A DNA stretch of 64,000 nt from Mytilinidion resinicola (lineage: Eukaryota > Ascomycota > Dothideomycetes > Mytilinidiales > Mytilinidiaceae): the NCBI RefSeq assembly GCF_010093595.1, contig NW_022985439.1:2810479-2874478 (forward strand), written 5' to 3'. The notes beneath the pieces were generated by a model that worked only from the letters and a program-made list of their open reading frames with translations, was not told the DNA's origin and made no database searches. The stretch's first letter is position 1. Every line of letters begins with the position of its first letter. Positions 48,684-58,528 of the stretch are shown piece by piece. A program made the translations under genes and the position numbers.

Positions 48684-48910
48684 ACTGCAACCATGGTGTG
48701 TCTGGTGTGGACAGTCTATACGCGGTTGCTTTTCCATTTTCTACTGCAGTAATCGCGAGCCGTCGAGGTGGAGATTAATACCTCGACTTCCCGCTGTTCT
48801 GAAACCACCGAACCGCTCGGACCCCCCCGCAACATACCCTTTTCCGCTACTATGGCTGTATCCAAGACTTCACGTTCCCTAATAGAGAGCCCACCCGAGA
48901 TGGACCGCCT

Positions 48911-49120
48911 TACAGCATATACTCACGTCCGGTGACCCAGCGCTAAAGCCAAGCCACAAAATTCCTGTATAAGGTAGCCATTTCCGGACGCCTTTAATGG
49001 GGAATAGCAGCCTCCTAGCCCATCAATCTTCAAGCTAGCTCAGCATTAGCCCGGAAAAGGCAGTTTACCGGGGTCGACTCAGTTTCCGCGCCAGGTCACT
49101 GAACGTGATGATATGCTGTA
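48911..49120. repeat. Family A inverted-repeat element
   Basis: The outer arm TACAGCATAT on the left is repeated inverted as ATATGCTGTA on the right. Inside lie CACGTCCGGTGACC and its inverse form GGTCACTGAACGTG. The interior (CTGTATAAGG, GGGGAATAGCA, ATCAAT/C TCAAG, GTCGACTCAGTTT) matches 54302-54460. No coding capacity. Confidence 0.6.
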
Positions 49121-49179
49121 GTTCGAATCACCGTTGCCACAAAGCCCTTGTGTCTATGTAGGTTTGGTTTCCGAGCGTC

Positions 49180-50364
49180 TTAGTCCCGAAAGAGCCCATT
49201 CGGCGGAGAAAAGTTTTGAGGAGTTACCTCATCCGTGACCTTGACGATACCACCAAGCTTTTCCTCAATTTCAACATGAGCTTCCAGCTGGCTGAGGTGG
49301 GCGAGAGCTTCTGGTGATTGGAACAGGCTCATTCCAACAAAGTGGAGTTTCTTCAACTTCGGGAAACTCCTGTCCGAAAACACAGGAAGAAGGATTTGCC
49401 AGCACCTCTCATTAGATCTCCTGCCGTAATGTGCCGGATGCTGTGCGGAGCCTGGATCGATTTCGTCCGTAAAGTCGAAGACTTGGGTGCTGACATGGTA
49501 GCGGTTTTCCAAGGTAAGCTCTTTGAGCGTAGCAGAGACATGGCGTAGGAAGTCAGCCCACTCTTCGAGCAAGTCAATCTCTGCGGCAGGGTCGAACTCC
49601 CATCGGGCTCCCGTGATGTTAGTGTCTTCGGTCAATTCCGCCAACTTGCTCATATGGAGAGTTTTCAGGTTTGTGAATCGCTTCTGAATCGAACGGAGGA
49701 ACAGCACCGGATTTGGGCCGTTGTCCTGACCTGGCGAATGGATCAAGTTGATCAAAGAGAGGTGCTGGATATTTTCCGGTCTTGACAGCAGTGCCAGCAT
49801 CATATCTTGATTGATTTGACCTCCAACCTTTAAGTTGGTCAACTTTTCGAGATTGTGGGCCACGGCCTTCTCGCTCTCTCCGATCGACGAGAATTCCCAC
49901 CAGTCTTTCACGAACAAGTAGAGGGTGTGCAGGTTTTTGAACTCGGCAATAACGTCGTAGATATTGCGTCTGTCCCGGGGCCAGATTTCAATGAAAATGT
50001 AGTCATTGGAATCGTTCAACTCGGCTTTGCTCTTGTAAGAGATAGCAATTCCTGGCATACGCGTAAGTTTCAGTGATTGAACGCGAGCAGCCAGCGCCGC
50101 CCAGAAATCTGGTCGTTCGTCCATCCTGGTGCTGCATGTAGCAAAGAATTGCCGTTGCTGGTCGATCAGGCCGTCGTCGTAAGCGCCATCTCCACTCAAC
50201 TCGACGAAATCAATGTCGCTCCATATGATCGGGGAGGCTTTAGCGTACCATTCCTTGTTGGTCCGACATATGGCGGCTAGAGTGGTCATGTCGCATAATT
50301 CCAGGATCTGGAGCTGTAGCTCGTCTGGTATCGAGAGTAGGGACGCGGCCGACATAGTGCACAC
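49180..50364 (-). CDS. F-box protein with leucine-rich-type C-terminal region
   Basis: A single exon encodes 394 residues (or 391 from ATG 50355). The N-terminus LLSIPDELQLQILELCDMTT followed by LAAICRTNKEWYAKASPIIW is a clear F-box, which docks SKP1 in SCF ubiquitin ligases. The rest has spaced leucine-rich segments (VQSLKLTRMPG, NLHTLYLFV, HLSLINLIHS, NLKTLHMSKL, TLKELTLENRYH, KLKKLHFVGMSL) like fungal F-box/LRR substrate adaptors. The substrate is unknown. It is intact, unlike the F-box relic at 43.9 kb, and is divergent from the dehalogenase-like gene with 237 bp between. Confidence 0.85.
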   Translation of the reverse strand: MCTMSAASLLSIPDELQLQILELCDMTTLAAICRTNKEWYAKASPIIWSDIDFVELSGDGAYDDGLIDQQRQFFATCSTRMDERPDFWAALAARVQSLKLTRMPGIAISYKSKAELNDSNDYIFIEIWPRDRRNIYDVIAEFKNLHTLYLFVKDWWEFSSIGESEKAVAHNLEKLTNLKVGGQINQDMMLALLSRPENIQHLSLINLIHSPGQDNGPNPVLFLRSIQKRFTNLKTLHMSKLAELTEDTNITGARWEFDPAAEIDLLEEWADFLRHVSATLKELTLENRYHVSTQVFDFTDEIDPGSAQHPAHYGRRSNERCWQILLPVFSDRSFPKLKKLHFVGMSLFQSPEALAHLSQLEAHVEIEEKLGGIVKVTDEVTPQNFSPPNGLFRD

Positions 50365-50601
50365 CTACGGCGCGAACGATGCTCTAATGTGCCTAAAGGC
50401 TGATAGGGAAGTGGATCGTGGTGTACTTCCGAGTTGTTGCGTGATGGTGTTGCAGAGAGGGAGGTGACGTGTAATCTTGGAAGTCGTTTATAATACACCG
50501 CCAGTCCGCTTTAGGATTAGATACGGCCGCGGAGAGCCATCCTCCTACAAAAGTAGGCTCACCCTCTCGTTCGTCTTCAACATGCATCTTATCTATCGAC
50601 G

Positions 50602-51546
50602 ATGTTCCCAGATCAGCCCAGGAAAGCGCTTCTATTTGATCTTATGGGCACATGTTGTGACTGGCTCTCATCTCTTTTGCCTCTCCTTTCTTCGCTTCCC
50701 TCTCATCCGTGTCTTTTACCAGCGACCACTGCACTTCCGCAACTAGCAGCTGCATGGCGCGCTGGCTTCTTTACCGAAATCCACCATCGCTTTGAGAATA
50801 AACTACCAGCAGAGCATATCGATGTGACCCATCGACGCGTCCTTGACCAGCTATTAGCTGAAAGAGGCGTGGGGCTGGACGTATGGGACGAGGAGGTCCG
50901 TCAACGATTAGTAAAAGGATGGCATGAGCAGAAGGGATGGCCAGATGCGCTACCAGCTCTGGAAAAGTTGAGGAAGAAGTTTTTCGTGTAAGTCTTCAGC
51001 CTTCGTGAAGAAGCCACGGGTATCTTCTATAAACACGTGATGCAAAGACCGCTCTTAACAGGCAGGCCGCAGGGTCGTGCTAGCCAACGGTACGACGAGA
51101 TTACAGCTTGATATCGCGAAGTCATCCGGATTGCCTTTTCATATGCTTTTCTCGTCGGAGCTGTTAGGACTTACGAAGGTGCGCTCCGGATGATAGACTT
51201 GCGTGGTAAGGAACCTGCTCAGATCTATGTAGCCTGACCCAGAGATATACTGGAAAGCGCTTCGGCTCATGGGTGTCGAACCACATAACGCTATGATGGT
51301 TGCTGCGCACGCATATGACTTGCGTGCCGCAAAGACTATGTATGAAGCACCTTTTCCGTCCGATGGGCTTATACTTATCCGCTCGCTATATACAGTGGTC
51401 TCGAGACCGCGTACATCTACAGATCGACTGAAGATCTGGATGAGGACATGCAGGCAGTGAAAAGGGATGTAGATATATTTCTAGACGGCAGAAACGGGAC
51501 TCTCGATTGTGGCCTCGGCGCCCTCGCCGACCACTTAGATGCTTAG
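50602..51546 (+). CDS. Haloacid dehalogenase-like hydrolase (type II 2-haloacid dehalogenase family)
   Basis: Four exons (50602-50987, 51073-51178, 51233-51339 and 51396-51546) encode 249 residues. Motif I is ALLFDLMGTCCDW: the nucleophile Asp is kept and the usual Asp+2 is Met, as in dehalogenases (FDxxGT). Motif II is VVLANGT(T), where the Asn-Gly-Thr/Ser is typical. Motif III is in KPDPEIYWKAL and motif IV is MMVAAHAYDLRAAK, with the His-x-x-Asp seen in this branch (AAHxxDL). The end is GLETAYIYRSTEDL. Family members hydrolyse 2-halo acids or act as phosphatases; the dehalogenase-type motifs favour the former. Substrate unknown. Confidence 0.88.
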
Positions 51547-51789
51547 GGGAATGGTCTACCACCGAGACGGCAGTATTTGGAAGCCTCTTCGCCTTAGAAA
51601 TGCAACTGGGCTCTGTGTGGGCAAGCTGCGATCAAAGGTATCAGATACGAAACCACATTTTATTCGCGACCGAGGGCGCAAAAAAAAGCAAGGGCGCAAG
51701 TGTTGATGACGGACATCACAGTGAATTACCAGCTTATTGGGACAAGAAAGAGGTTTCATTTGCTAGCACATAACGTCGAACTATAGAAA
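51547..51789. other. 3' flank of the dehalogenase-like gene
   Basis: About 240 bp leading into the repeat nest. Nothing recognised. Confidence 0.3.
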
Positions 51790-52035
51790 GCGGGGGCAGC
51801 GGATTTCCTATCTGCGTACACCGTGTTGACGCCGTCTAAGGTGCCCTAGCAAGGGCTAATATGGCATACAAACCGTCTTATTCAACTTTTTTCAAAAGGT
51901 GTTAAGGCAAGTTATGTAGCGGTAAACCACTTTAAAAAAGAGCACATCATAGTAAAAGCACAAGCTTATTAGGGCTAGGAAGAGGTTTTGTTGGCTAGTA
52001 CTATGTAGGGTAAGGGGTAAGAGCTATGGGGCAAG
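51790..52035 (+). repeat. Dispersed repeat R, copy 2
   Basis: Matches 745-990 on the same strand (GCGTACACCGTGTT, AAGGTGTTAAGGCAAGTTAT, GTAGGGTAAGGGGTA). The two copies lie 51 kb apart, each beside a member of the same small-membrane-protein family. Confidence 0.65.
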
Positions 52036-52167
52036 GGGCGAGAGTATAGGAATTCGAACGGGAGCTAACACTTCATGCCTCCTAGACCTCTTAATCCTGC
52101 ACACCGGCTCCATCCTTTTCCGCCGCGAGGGTGATAAGAAGCAGAACAACGAATGTTGCAAACTGAA

Positions 52168-52449
52168 TCAGGTATGCCAGAACGATAGAAAGGATGATCC
52201 AGTCGTAAAAGGCCTTAACAACCAGTTAGCGGCGAGGACAATAAGGAGGTATGTTTTCGCGGTCCCTTTCCTTCCGGGCGCCGCGTGATGAGGCTGTAGA
52301 AAGAAAGTCCAAAAGCTAGGCAAAATAGCTTTCTTCCTGGAAGCAATGATGATGGCCGCCGCAATCGCAATCAAGTAGGCGATGATAAAAGGGCGTGGCA
52401 GGCGACAAGTGCCTGGCTTTCTACACCCGAACTCGGAAGAGAATCCCAT
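52168..52449 (-). CDS. Small membrane protein, related to 212-608 (copy 2)
   Basis: An uninterrupted 93-residue frame starts MGFSSEFGCRKPG and shares a helix with copy 1 (FIIAYLIAIAAAIIIASRKK). A second hydrophobic stretch follows (TYLLIVLAANWLL). The 5' leader (ATTCGATTCTCACCCCCACG-like) is also shared. Splicing may differ from the plain frame, since copy 1 has an intron in the corresponding region. No function known. It lies in a repeat nest, so it may be part of a mobile or subtelomere-type module. Confidence 0.4.
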   Translation of the reverse strand: MGFSSEFGCRKPGTCRLPRPFIIAYLIAIAAAIIIASRKKAILPSFWTFFLQPHHAAPGRKGTAKTYLLIVLAANWLLRPFTTGSSFLSFWHT

Positions 52450-52594
52450 AGTGGATAGCGATGAGTCGAATGCTTGGTGGAAGAGTGTCGTGGGGGTGAG
52501 AATCGAATGGATGTTTGACTAAAGAGTGAGAGTCGAGTGGGTGACTGAGAGTATGTTTGGAGGAAGAGGAGAAGGCGGCCGGACAGGCAGACTC

Positions 52595-52792
52595 TTAAAA
52601 GATTGCGGTAACGAGCCCTTGGATGATTATGCCCCAGATAGGGAGCCGCCGGAGGTAGTGAGGAAGTAGCAGCATCATGAGGAGCAAGTCTCCAATGACG
52701 GTCAAGACGAGTACGGCGATTCTGTTAGGACCTGCGGGTGATAATAGCTTGTGAGCGTAACTACATACAAGTAGCTGGCAGTTGGGAATCAA
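52595..52792 (-). CDS. Short hydrophobic frame, possible small membrane protein
   Basis: A 65-residue frame with two hydrophobic blocks (IAVLVLTVIGDLLLMMLLLP and IWGIIIQGLVTAIF). It lies upstream of the 52449 gene on the same strand and could be one of its exons or an unrelated relic. Support is only composition. Confidence 0.25.
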   Translation of the reverse strand: MIPNCQLLVCSYAHKLLSPAGPNRIAVLVLTVIGDLLLMMLLLPHYLRRLPIWGIIIQGLVTAIF

Positions 52793-53019
52793 GATCGATT
52801 CTCAATTCACACTCTTTTTTGGCGCTGTTGGTAAAGCCAGCTGCCCCCCCTCACAGATCCATAGCTGGGAGTACCTGGCGGTCGTCGGAGCATTGTGCGT
52901 GACACGAATCACTAGCGTCGATCAATATTCTAAGCGATGAGCGGCAGCCAGAAAAAACAAGACAAGGTGTGTACCGAAAAGCTGTTGTATTGATGAAGGC
53001 GTATTGAGCGGAAGGACCT

Positions 53020-53200
53020 TATCCAGTACTTTGCCCGTGTGTACACCTGTCTGCAACTGCTCGACGTGCTTCAACAAGTTTCCACATGGCCCAAGGGGAA
53101 GAGTTTCTATCTCGTTCATATCTCTGAATATGCATTGAAGCAACCCAAGCAGTGGCAGACAGGTGTACACACGTTCTACGGTTAGAGTGCCATTGTCCTG
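53020..53200 (-). mobile_element. Foldback MITE F1, copy 5 (partial)
   Basis: Contains CGTGTGTACACCTGTCTGCA and, inverted, GCAGTGGCAGACAGGTGTAC, with GCTTCAACAAGTTTCCACAT between. The outermost terminal repeats are mostly lost. Confidence 0.75.
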
Positions 53201-53496
53201 TATAGCCGCTTACTCGGCAGCTTCCTGTGTAACTGTATCTTTCATCTTTCTGCTCAATAGCTAGCTTCCTCGCCTTCATCAATACAACAGCTTTTGGCTA
53301 CACAACTTGTCTTGACTCGCTTCCCCTGACTGTCGCTCATCACCTTTTCCATGGCGCAAAGGCTGAAACCTTCATCGCAATGTCTGCGGTCACGGTCGTC
53401 ACGCTTGATCTCACCTTTGTTCTCGAGAGATGGCTGCGGCACACTGGTCGCTTGACCCACAACACTTCGTGGTTCCAGAAAATACTGTCTACAAGA
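53201..53496. other. Non-coding stretch inside the repeat nest
   Basis: About 300 bp with only short frames. Nothing recognised. Confidence 0.3.
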
Positions 53497-54477
53497 CCTC
53501 TTTACGTCCGGTGGCCAGCGTGGTTAGTAAACCGGCCAATCCTCAATCGGATTGACGGCCGGTTTATTAGTATAGACTCTAGATAATCCAATCAATCAAT
53601 CCTCTAGCCAATCAAACCTCAAGCGGAGATTGATCTGATTGATCCGATTGGTGTATATAAATCGGAAAGGATATATACAAATCGGAAAGGATGCTTACGG
53701 ACGTGATTTTTATAGATTTTTATGGGTATAACTTCGTTATATAAGCTCACTACGCCTATAGATTAGACTACGGAGTGCCCCAGAGTAGAGGGCAACGTGA
53801 GATTACCATGGTGGTCAGGTTCTAGGTGAGGGGGGGGGGCTCAGGATGTCCCTTGGGAACGTCGCGCGGAGTACCAAAGGGGGGCGCATTTTTGAGGCCT
53901 AGAAGACCTAATGATTTGCTTTAAACGTAATTCGACCCGTAGAAATCGACTCCCGTTGTTCGTTTAAGCTCATCTCGTCATGGTGGAGTGCTAGAGGGGG
54001 GGCTAGGGCCGTGGCTGATGAGGCTAGCAATACGTGTTCTCCCGCCTCCGCCGGCGGAACCTCGGGGCGGCAGAACGCCGTGATTCTATTGGCTTGTTAA
54101 GACACGGTGAGGGCCTTAACGTTAGCGCACAGATCTCTTAGCGCGATTGTTATTCACTTATTTGCCAATCCGGATTAAACCGTTCAAACCAAAATTCTAA
54201 TCAATCCAATCAATCAAGCTTCATTCTATATATAACAACCCAATCAATCTGCTCTCTAGTTGAGCCGGCCGCCGGTTTAGTAGCCACGGTGCCGGTGGCC
54301 ACCCTCTAATATCAAGTCACAAACTTGCTGTATAAGGGAACAACTCCGGCCACCTTTAGGGGGGAATAGCAACCTTCTAGCCAATAAATTCTCAAGTCGG
54401 TCAAGTACTAACTAGCCCAGAAAAGAGATAGACAAAAATCGACTCAGTTTAGCGCTAGACCACCGGATGCAAAGAGG
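53497..54477. repeat. Family A element, interrupted by element B
   Basis: The left end CCTCTTTACGTCCGGTGG and the right end, inverted, CCTCTTTGCATCCGGTGG define the element. With the 774 bp insert and one 10 bp duplication taken away, it is about 197 bp, like the 48911 copy. The interior right half (CTGTATAAGG, GGGGGAATAGCA, GACTCAGTTT) matches that copy. Confidence 0.6.
53518..54291. mobile_element. Element B: 774 bp non-autonomous element with 10-bp target duplication
   Basis: Flanked by CCGGTGGCCA at 53508-53517 and 54292-54301, an exact direct duplication. Ends are GCGTGGTTAGTAAACCGG and, inverted, CCGTGGCTACTAAACCGG. A/T-rich subterminal CAATCAATC repeats occur near both ends. No coding frame. 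The 10 bp duplication points to a Mutator-like element, but the class is inferred from that alone. Confidence 0.65.
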
Positions 54478-54818
54478 TGCTCTATCCTCTCGATAATGAA
54501 AAGGGAACCTCGGACAGTCCCAAGTAGGTGTGCATATGTTCAGAGAGAATATGTAACTATCTTAAAACAGAGCTTCGTATGGATTGATGCAGTGCTGCTT
54601 AATATTTAAGGGAGGCCCCTACCTGCTGTGTAGCTATCACTGCGGCGTTACATTTCGGCAACCATCTCAGAGAGGAATATAATCATTCATTCCACTATGA
54701 ACGATACAGGGTGAAATGTGCACAGAACTTAGAGCTTGTCTTCAGTATCGTCGCCCCACCATGCCTCCGGCAACTCCTCACAGATGCAAATGCAAGTCCT
54801 ATTCGCTTCGCTAGATGT
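54478..54818. other. 3' flank of the metalloprotease gene
   Basis: About 340 bp with no feature recognised beyond the presumed 3' UTR. Confidence 0.3.
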
Positions 54819-55931
54819 CTAATCAAGCTTACCAGCCTCAATCTCAGCCAACGAAACATCAAGATCAATCGGCGCTCTCCGGGCCATGGACGCCACCGGG
54901 CCATTAACGCGGAACTTGTTGAACATGTTGTATGCGCGGGTAACCTGGTTGGGGGTGAACTCCTCGTAGCAGGCACTATTCCTTACATTAGCGAATCGAC
55001 TTCAGAAGGCACTCGTTCGCGAGGAAAAGAGAACACTTACTCATAAGAGTAATCCATGTAATTGTGGATCGGATCAGGACCCGCAACACCAGGGCACGAA
55101 TCACGGCCAACGGGGCAGCCGCGGGTAGCGTTGAGCTGCTGGGGGGTGTCCGCGATTGAGTCACCATCGCCAGAGCAGCTGTTGCCCTGGAAAGTGTGGA
55201 AGAGGCCCTTTAGCGTACATTAGTCGCGAAGATTTAGAGCATGATCGAGAGGGTGCGCATACAAACCAATGACCGACCTCGTGGGTCACGGTCTTGCCCT
55301 CGTTGTAATTGGTAGCACTACCACCGGGGAGGGAGGTAAACAAAATGCTGCATCCGTCGTAGTAGAAGTCGTCTGAGCCAGTCGAGACACTGTCTGGGAA
55401 GTAGCAGTACTGGAACGGGTTAGCTGAAAGTCGTCACGTGGCAGTTGGGAATATGAAGGTCACCCCTAAATTGCCACCAATTTCTTTCTGGAAGTAGACA
55501 TTCAAGGCCTTGTAGTCGCCTTTGCGGAGCTTCTTCTTCATTGCTAGTTCGGCCCCATCAACCGCCCAGCTAGCGTCGACAGTTTTGTCGGTTCCAGCCA
55601 GGCTGAAGGAGATGCCGTAGGGAGCGTAGTTGCTGTTCATGACCGTGAGTTGGTCCGCTAGCATGGTGTCGGTGACATATCCATCTTCCAGAGCCTCGCT
55701 AGCGGCGACGACGTGGAAGTACGTCTGGACCTTAATGGTTGCGTTGGCAGCGGAAAGCCTGCCGAACCCGCGCTCCTGGCGACTCATCTCCTTGGCCACT
55801 GCCAGGAAAGCGTCCGAGGGCTCGGTGCTACATCCGAAGTCGTGTTGATGGGTGGCACGCTGGACCGTGTGTGCTGGGAAGGCAGAAGCTAGAGCAGCGA
55901 GCCCGACGAGGGTAGAGACGATCCAACGCAT
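54819..55931 (-). CDS. Secreted M43B (pappalysin-type) metalloprotease, MEP1-like
   Basis: Four exons (55931-55464, 55409-55263, 55207-55041 and 54975-54819) encode 312 residues. A signal peptide ([19 protein letters not shown]) is followed by a propeptide-like segment with GCSTEPSD. The catalytic zinc motif HEVGHWFGLFH is completed across intron 2 (HExxHxxGxxH). The Met-turn is NYMDYSYDAC across intron 3. [11 protein letters not shown] is joined across intron 1 using the GGG|GTGACC donor, which alone keeps frame. It ends [18 protein letters not shown] plus a short tail. All catalytic residues are present. Secreted extracellular proteases of this family are common in saprotrophic and pathogenic fungi; the target is unknown. 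Confidence 0.93.
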
Positions 55932-56759
55932 TCTGAACGAGAGAATGACAGAACGGTAAATCTACAAAGCGAATGGCACCAGTTGCGAGAGCGGGAGATC
56001 GTACCCTAAGGAGGGCAAAGCCTCTTAAGTACCTCTGGTCCTACCCTAGCCACTCATTCTTATGGTTGACTTGCTCAGAAGGTGTGCAACTTCAGTTACT
56101 GGTAGCTTGGCGGTCAACGCGAACTGCCTAATCCGGCTTGCTTAGCCGTTGTTGAGATTAAAACATGATGCTGCACCCGGGTCCATTGGAGAAGGTTATG
56201 TGGGTGATGTCCTTGGTGTAGGCCATTCGAGAAGGTGTCGCACAGCCTTTCACAAACAATAGGCCTGTGGAGACGCCCTGCTTGCTGGCGGAGCCGGGGC
56301 AGAGTCTTGGTGTTTTCTTGGCTCGCACCGTTGATGTTCAGATCTGCAGATCTTACCAGGGACGGGGCGAGCGATGGGACCGTAATTTGCTTGATGTCAA
56401 GATTAAGGGCAACGCTAGCCTAGACGGGTAGGTTTCAAGAGTTGCACTATGGATGTTTAAACCTTCGATAGGGGCTACCTATACTGGCTTATCTCTACGA
56501 GGCTGTAATTTCTGCGCTGTGCCGGTTACATGCATAGATGCGACCCAAGGCCATCTTGGGTCCTCGGACTGTGGCGGTGAGAGTTTGCACAGAAATCCCT
56601 CGTAATGCTCCACGGCGACTGAGTGCATACCGATACCGTGGTATACCTGGATCACGTTCAGATTTCACACCCTAAGACTTGTCTAGTGCGGCTTGAATCT
56701 GATCGTAGTGTGGGTAGTCTAGTTCCACGACATGTGCGAGATGTCAAAATGATACAAGA
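55932..56759. other. Intergenic stretch, protease promoter and regulator 3' side
   Basis: 828 bp. The protease promoter lies at its left end. The rest shows only short frames and no repeat. Confidence 0.4.
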
Positions 56760-57934
56760 TCAGATGTTTGCGTCGCGGACTTGAAGTTGGATTTCGTCGA
56801 CACGCTGGACCATCTCAGTTGCCCGCCCCGCAAGTGCTTCGCCCGACAACCGAGTTGCTTCATCGAGAGAGGTCCTTTCGCTACGTTTTTGGCCACCGTG
56901 TTGCTCGGTCGGAGCTGCGAAGTTCGGTATGAACGATCTCTCTGCCGCCTTCCTGGAAAGCTCGCCAAGAACATCTCAGATGCCCTTTTGAAGCTGCCCG
57001 GCGAGCGTAGATATAAGCATCAGGTGCAAATGCGTCGCGATAGAGGACGAGGGAGCAAAGTCTCCCATCATGATTTTTGGGAAGCTGACCTACATTCTCG
57101 CAGACGCCGTAGCCATCGTGGCAAGCGCAACACAGTGCCCCATGTGCTGGAGACCACGTCCCACATCTCAAGGAGCCGGAGATGGCACGAGATGAGCAGA
57201 AATAAAGACGAGTGGCTTGTTTTTGCTTGTGTTGTACAAAGGCCCTGGTGGCTCGTGCGGTTGAGAGACGAGACGAAAGATTGATAGGCACCGACCAAGG
57301 TCTGAGTAAGGCTGAACGTCTCCTCAATGGCAAAGCCGGTATCTCCTTGAGAGCCGTCTGGGTGCGGGTAGGTTTCAGGGGTCGATCGCGAGTTGTTTGT
57401 GCCGCTGCTGGAAGAGGACGCGGACGGCCACATGGAAAGCGGTGGTATCGTGAGAATGTGCTCACTGATGTTTTGCAACAGCGTCGTCAGCATTTTTTCC
57501 ACCTCGGGTATGCTGGGCCCAGTGGCACTGCGGGATACCCCTTGGTGTGCTGAGAACGCCGACAAGGTACCTTGGCATGGGGTTGAGCACGACATGGCCG
57601 CGGGAAAGTGCAGCGCCTCCATAGCACGGTCGAATTGGTCCTCGGGCAGCAGACCCGCAGGTACATCTTCTTCCCAGGAGAACATGTTGGGGTCGAAAAA
57701 TCCATCTTCGCGTGTCGCTGCTAACGCATCTTGGGCGCCGTTGTGGCTCGACGGTTGCTGAGAAGGATGCTGTCGCCGGCCTTTGGTGTCGTTGGGTCGG
57801 AAGCCTCTCATCGAGACACTGAAATGACAAGGTGTACCCGCGGAGAGACAGCGATTACAATACTGCCTGCCGTCGGGTTTTGTGCATCGGAGCTTGTGCG
57901 TATGACAGCGGTCGCACACCAGTCGTGGTCTCAT
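56760..57934 (-). CDS. Zn2Cys6 (AflR-like) regulator with in-frame premature stop
   Basis: The start at 57934 gives a zinc cluster at the extreme N-terminus (LVCDRCHTHKLRC...CNRCLSAGTPC, six Cys). A Ser/Pro-rich middle and a regulatory region (LTQTLVGAYQSFV, LFLLISCHLRLLEMWDV) follow. An intron of about 64 bp (GT...ATGTAG) joins to SFPKIMMGDFAPSSSIATHLHLMLI, typical of AflR-type C-terminal domains. The frame stops at TGA 56976-56978 after LQKGI but then stays open, with protein-like content (DVLGELSRKAAERSF...VDEIQLQVRDANI), to 56760. TGA there fits a CGA (Arg) to TGA change. It could be truncated but active. It is divergent from a broken MFS exporter. Confidence 0.6.
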
Positions 57935-58528
57935 GGCTGTTGGTGCTCGTTGAGCTATGCTGAAAGAGAGGTTGAAAGAGGGTGGGAAAGACACACTTCG
58001 CGTGGTTTATTGCAGTTGCAGGCTTGTTGAAGGTCTTGCCCATTCTTCTCTGGTCATTATTTCATGGATCGATGTCTAAAAAAGAATTCAAGGATGAAAT
58101 GGCGATGGAAGCGCGGCACGTAGTTCTTCCTCCCACTTTGTGTTGGGAAAATGGCATTCTAGACTAGAAAATTCCTGGATGCCACCTTTCGGTGTTCTCT
58201 AGCTACTACGCACCAGACATCAACCTCTCTCAACAACAAGCCCATAGTTTACCGAATCCAAATAGAAGCCTAGACCATATAGAGTAATATGTTTGTAGTT
58301 TTTCAATCTCCTCTTCATCCGTCCTTTGTCCTAGGATCCCTCAACTCGAGAACACCGAAGCAATTCGGCTTTCGGCCATCTCCAAGGTCGCCGATAATGT
58401 TCTCCATATGCATCAGTGATCAAGCCTTCTACTAGCTCACCAGCCTCTATATCCGTCTCCTTCTATTCCCTCTTTCACAAAAGTTTATAGTCACTCATTT
58501 GCCAATTTTTAATCATTCATCTTCTTAA
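57935..58528. promoter_or_regulatory. Divergent promoter, Zn2Cys6 regulator / MFS exporter
   Basis: 594 bp between divergent starts, the common arrangement for a regulator and its exporter. No specific operator was identified. Confidence 0.4.

Noticed and set aside
49105..49140. GTTCGAATC, resembling a tRNA T-loop
   Set aside because: No matching acceptor, D or anticodon arms around it; it is at the end of a repeat element.
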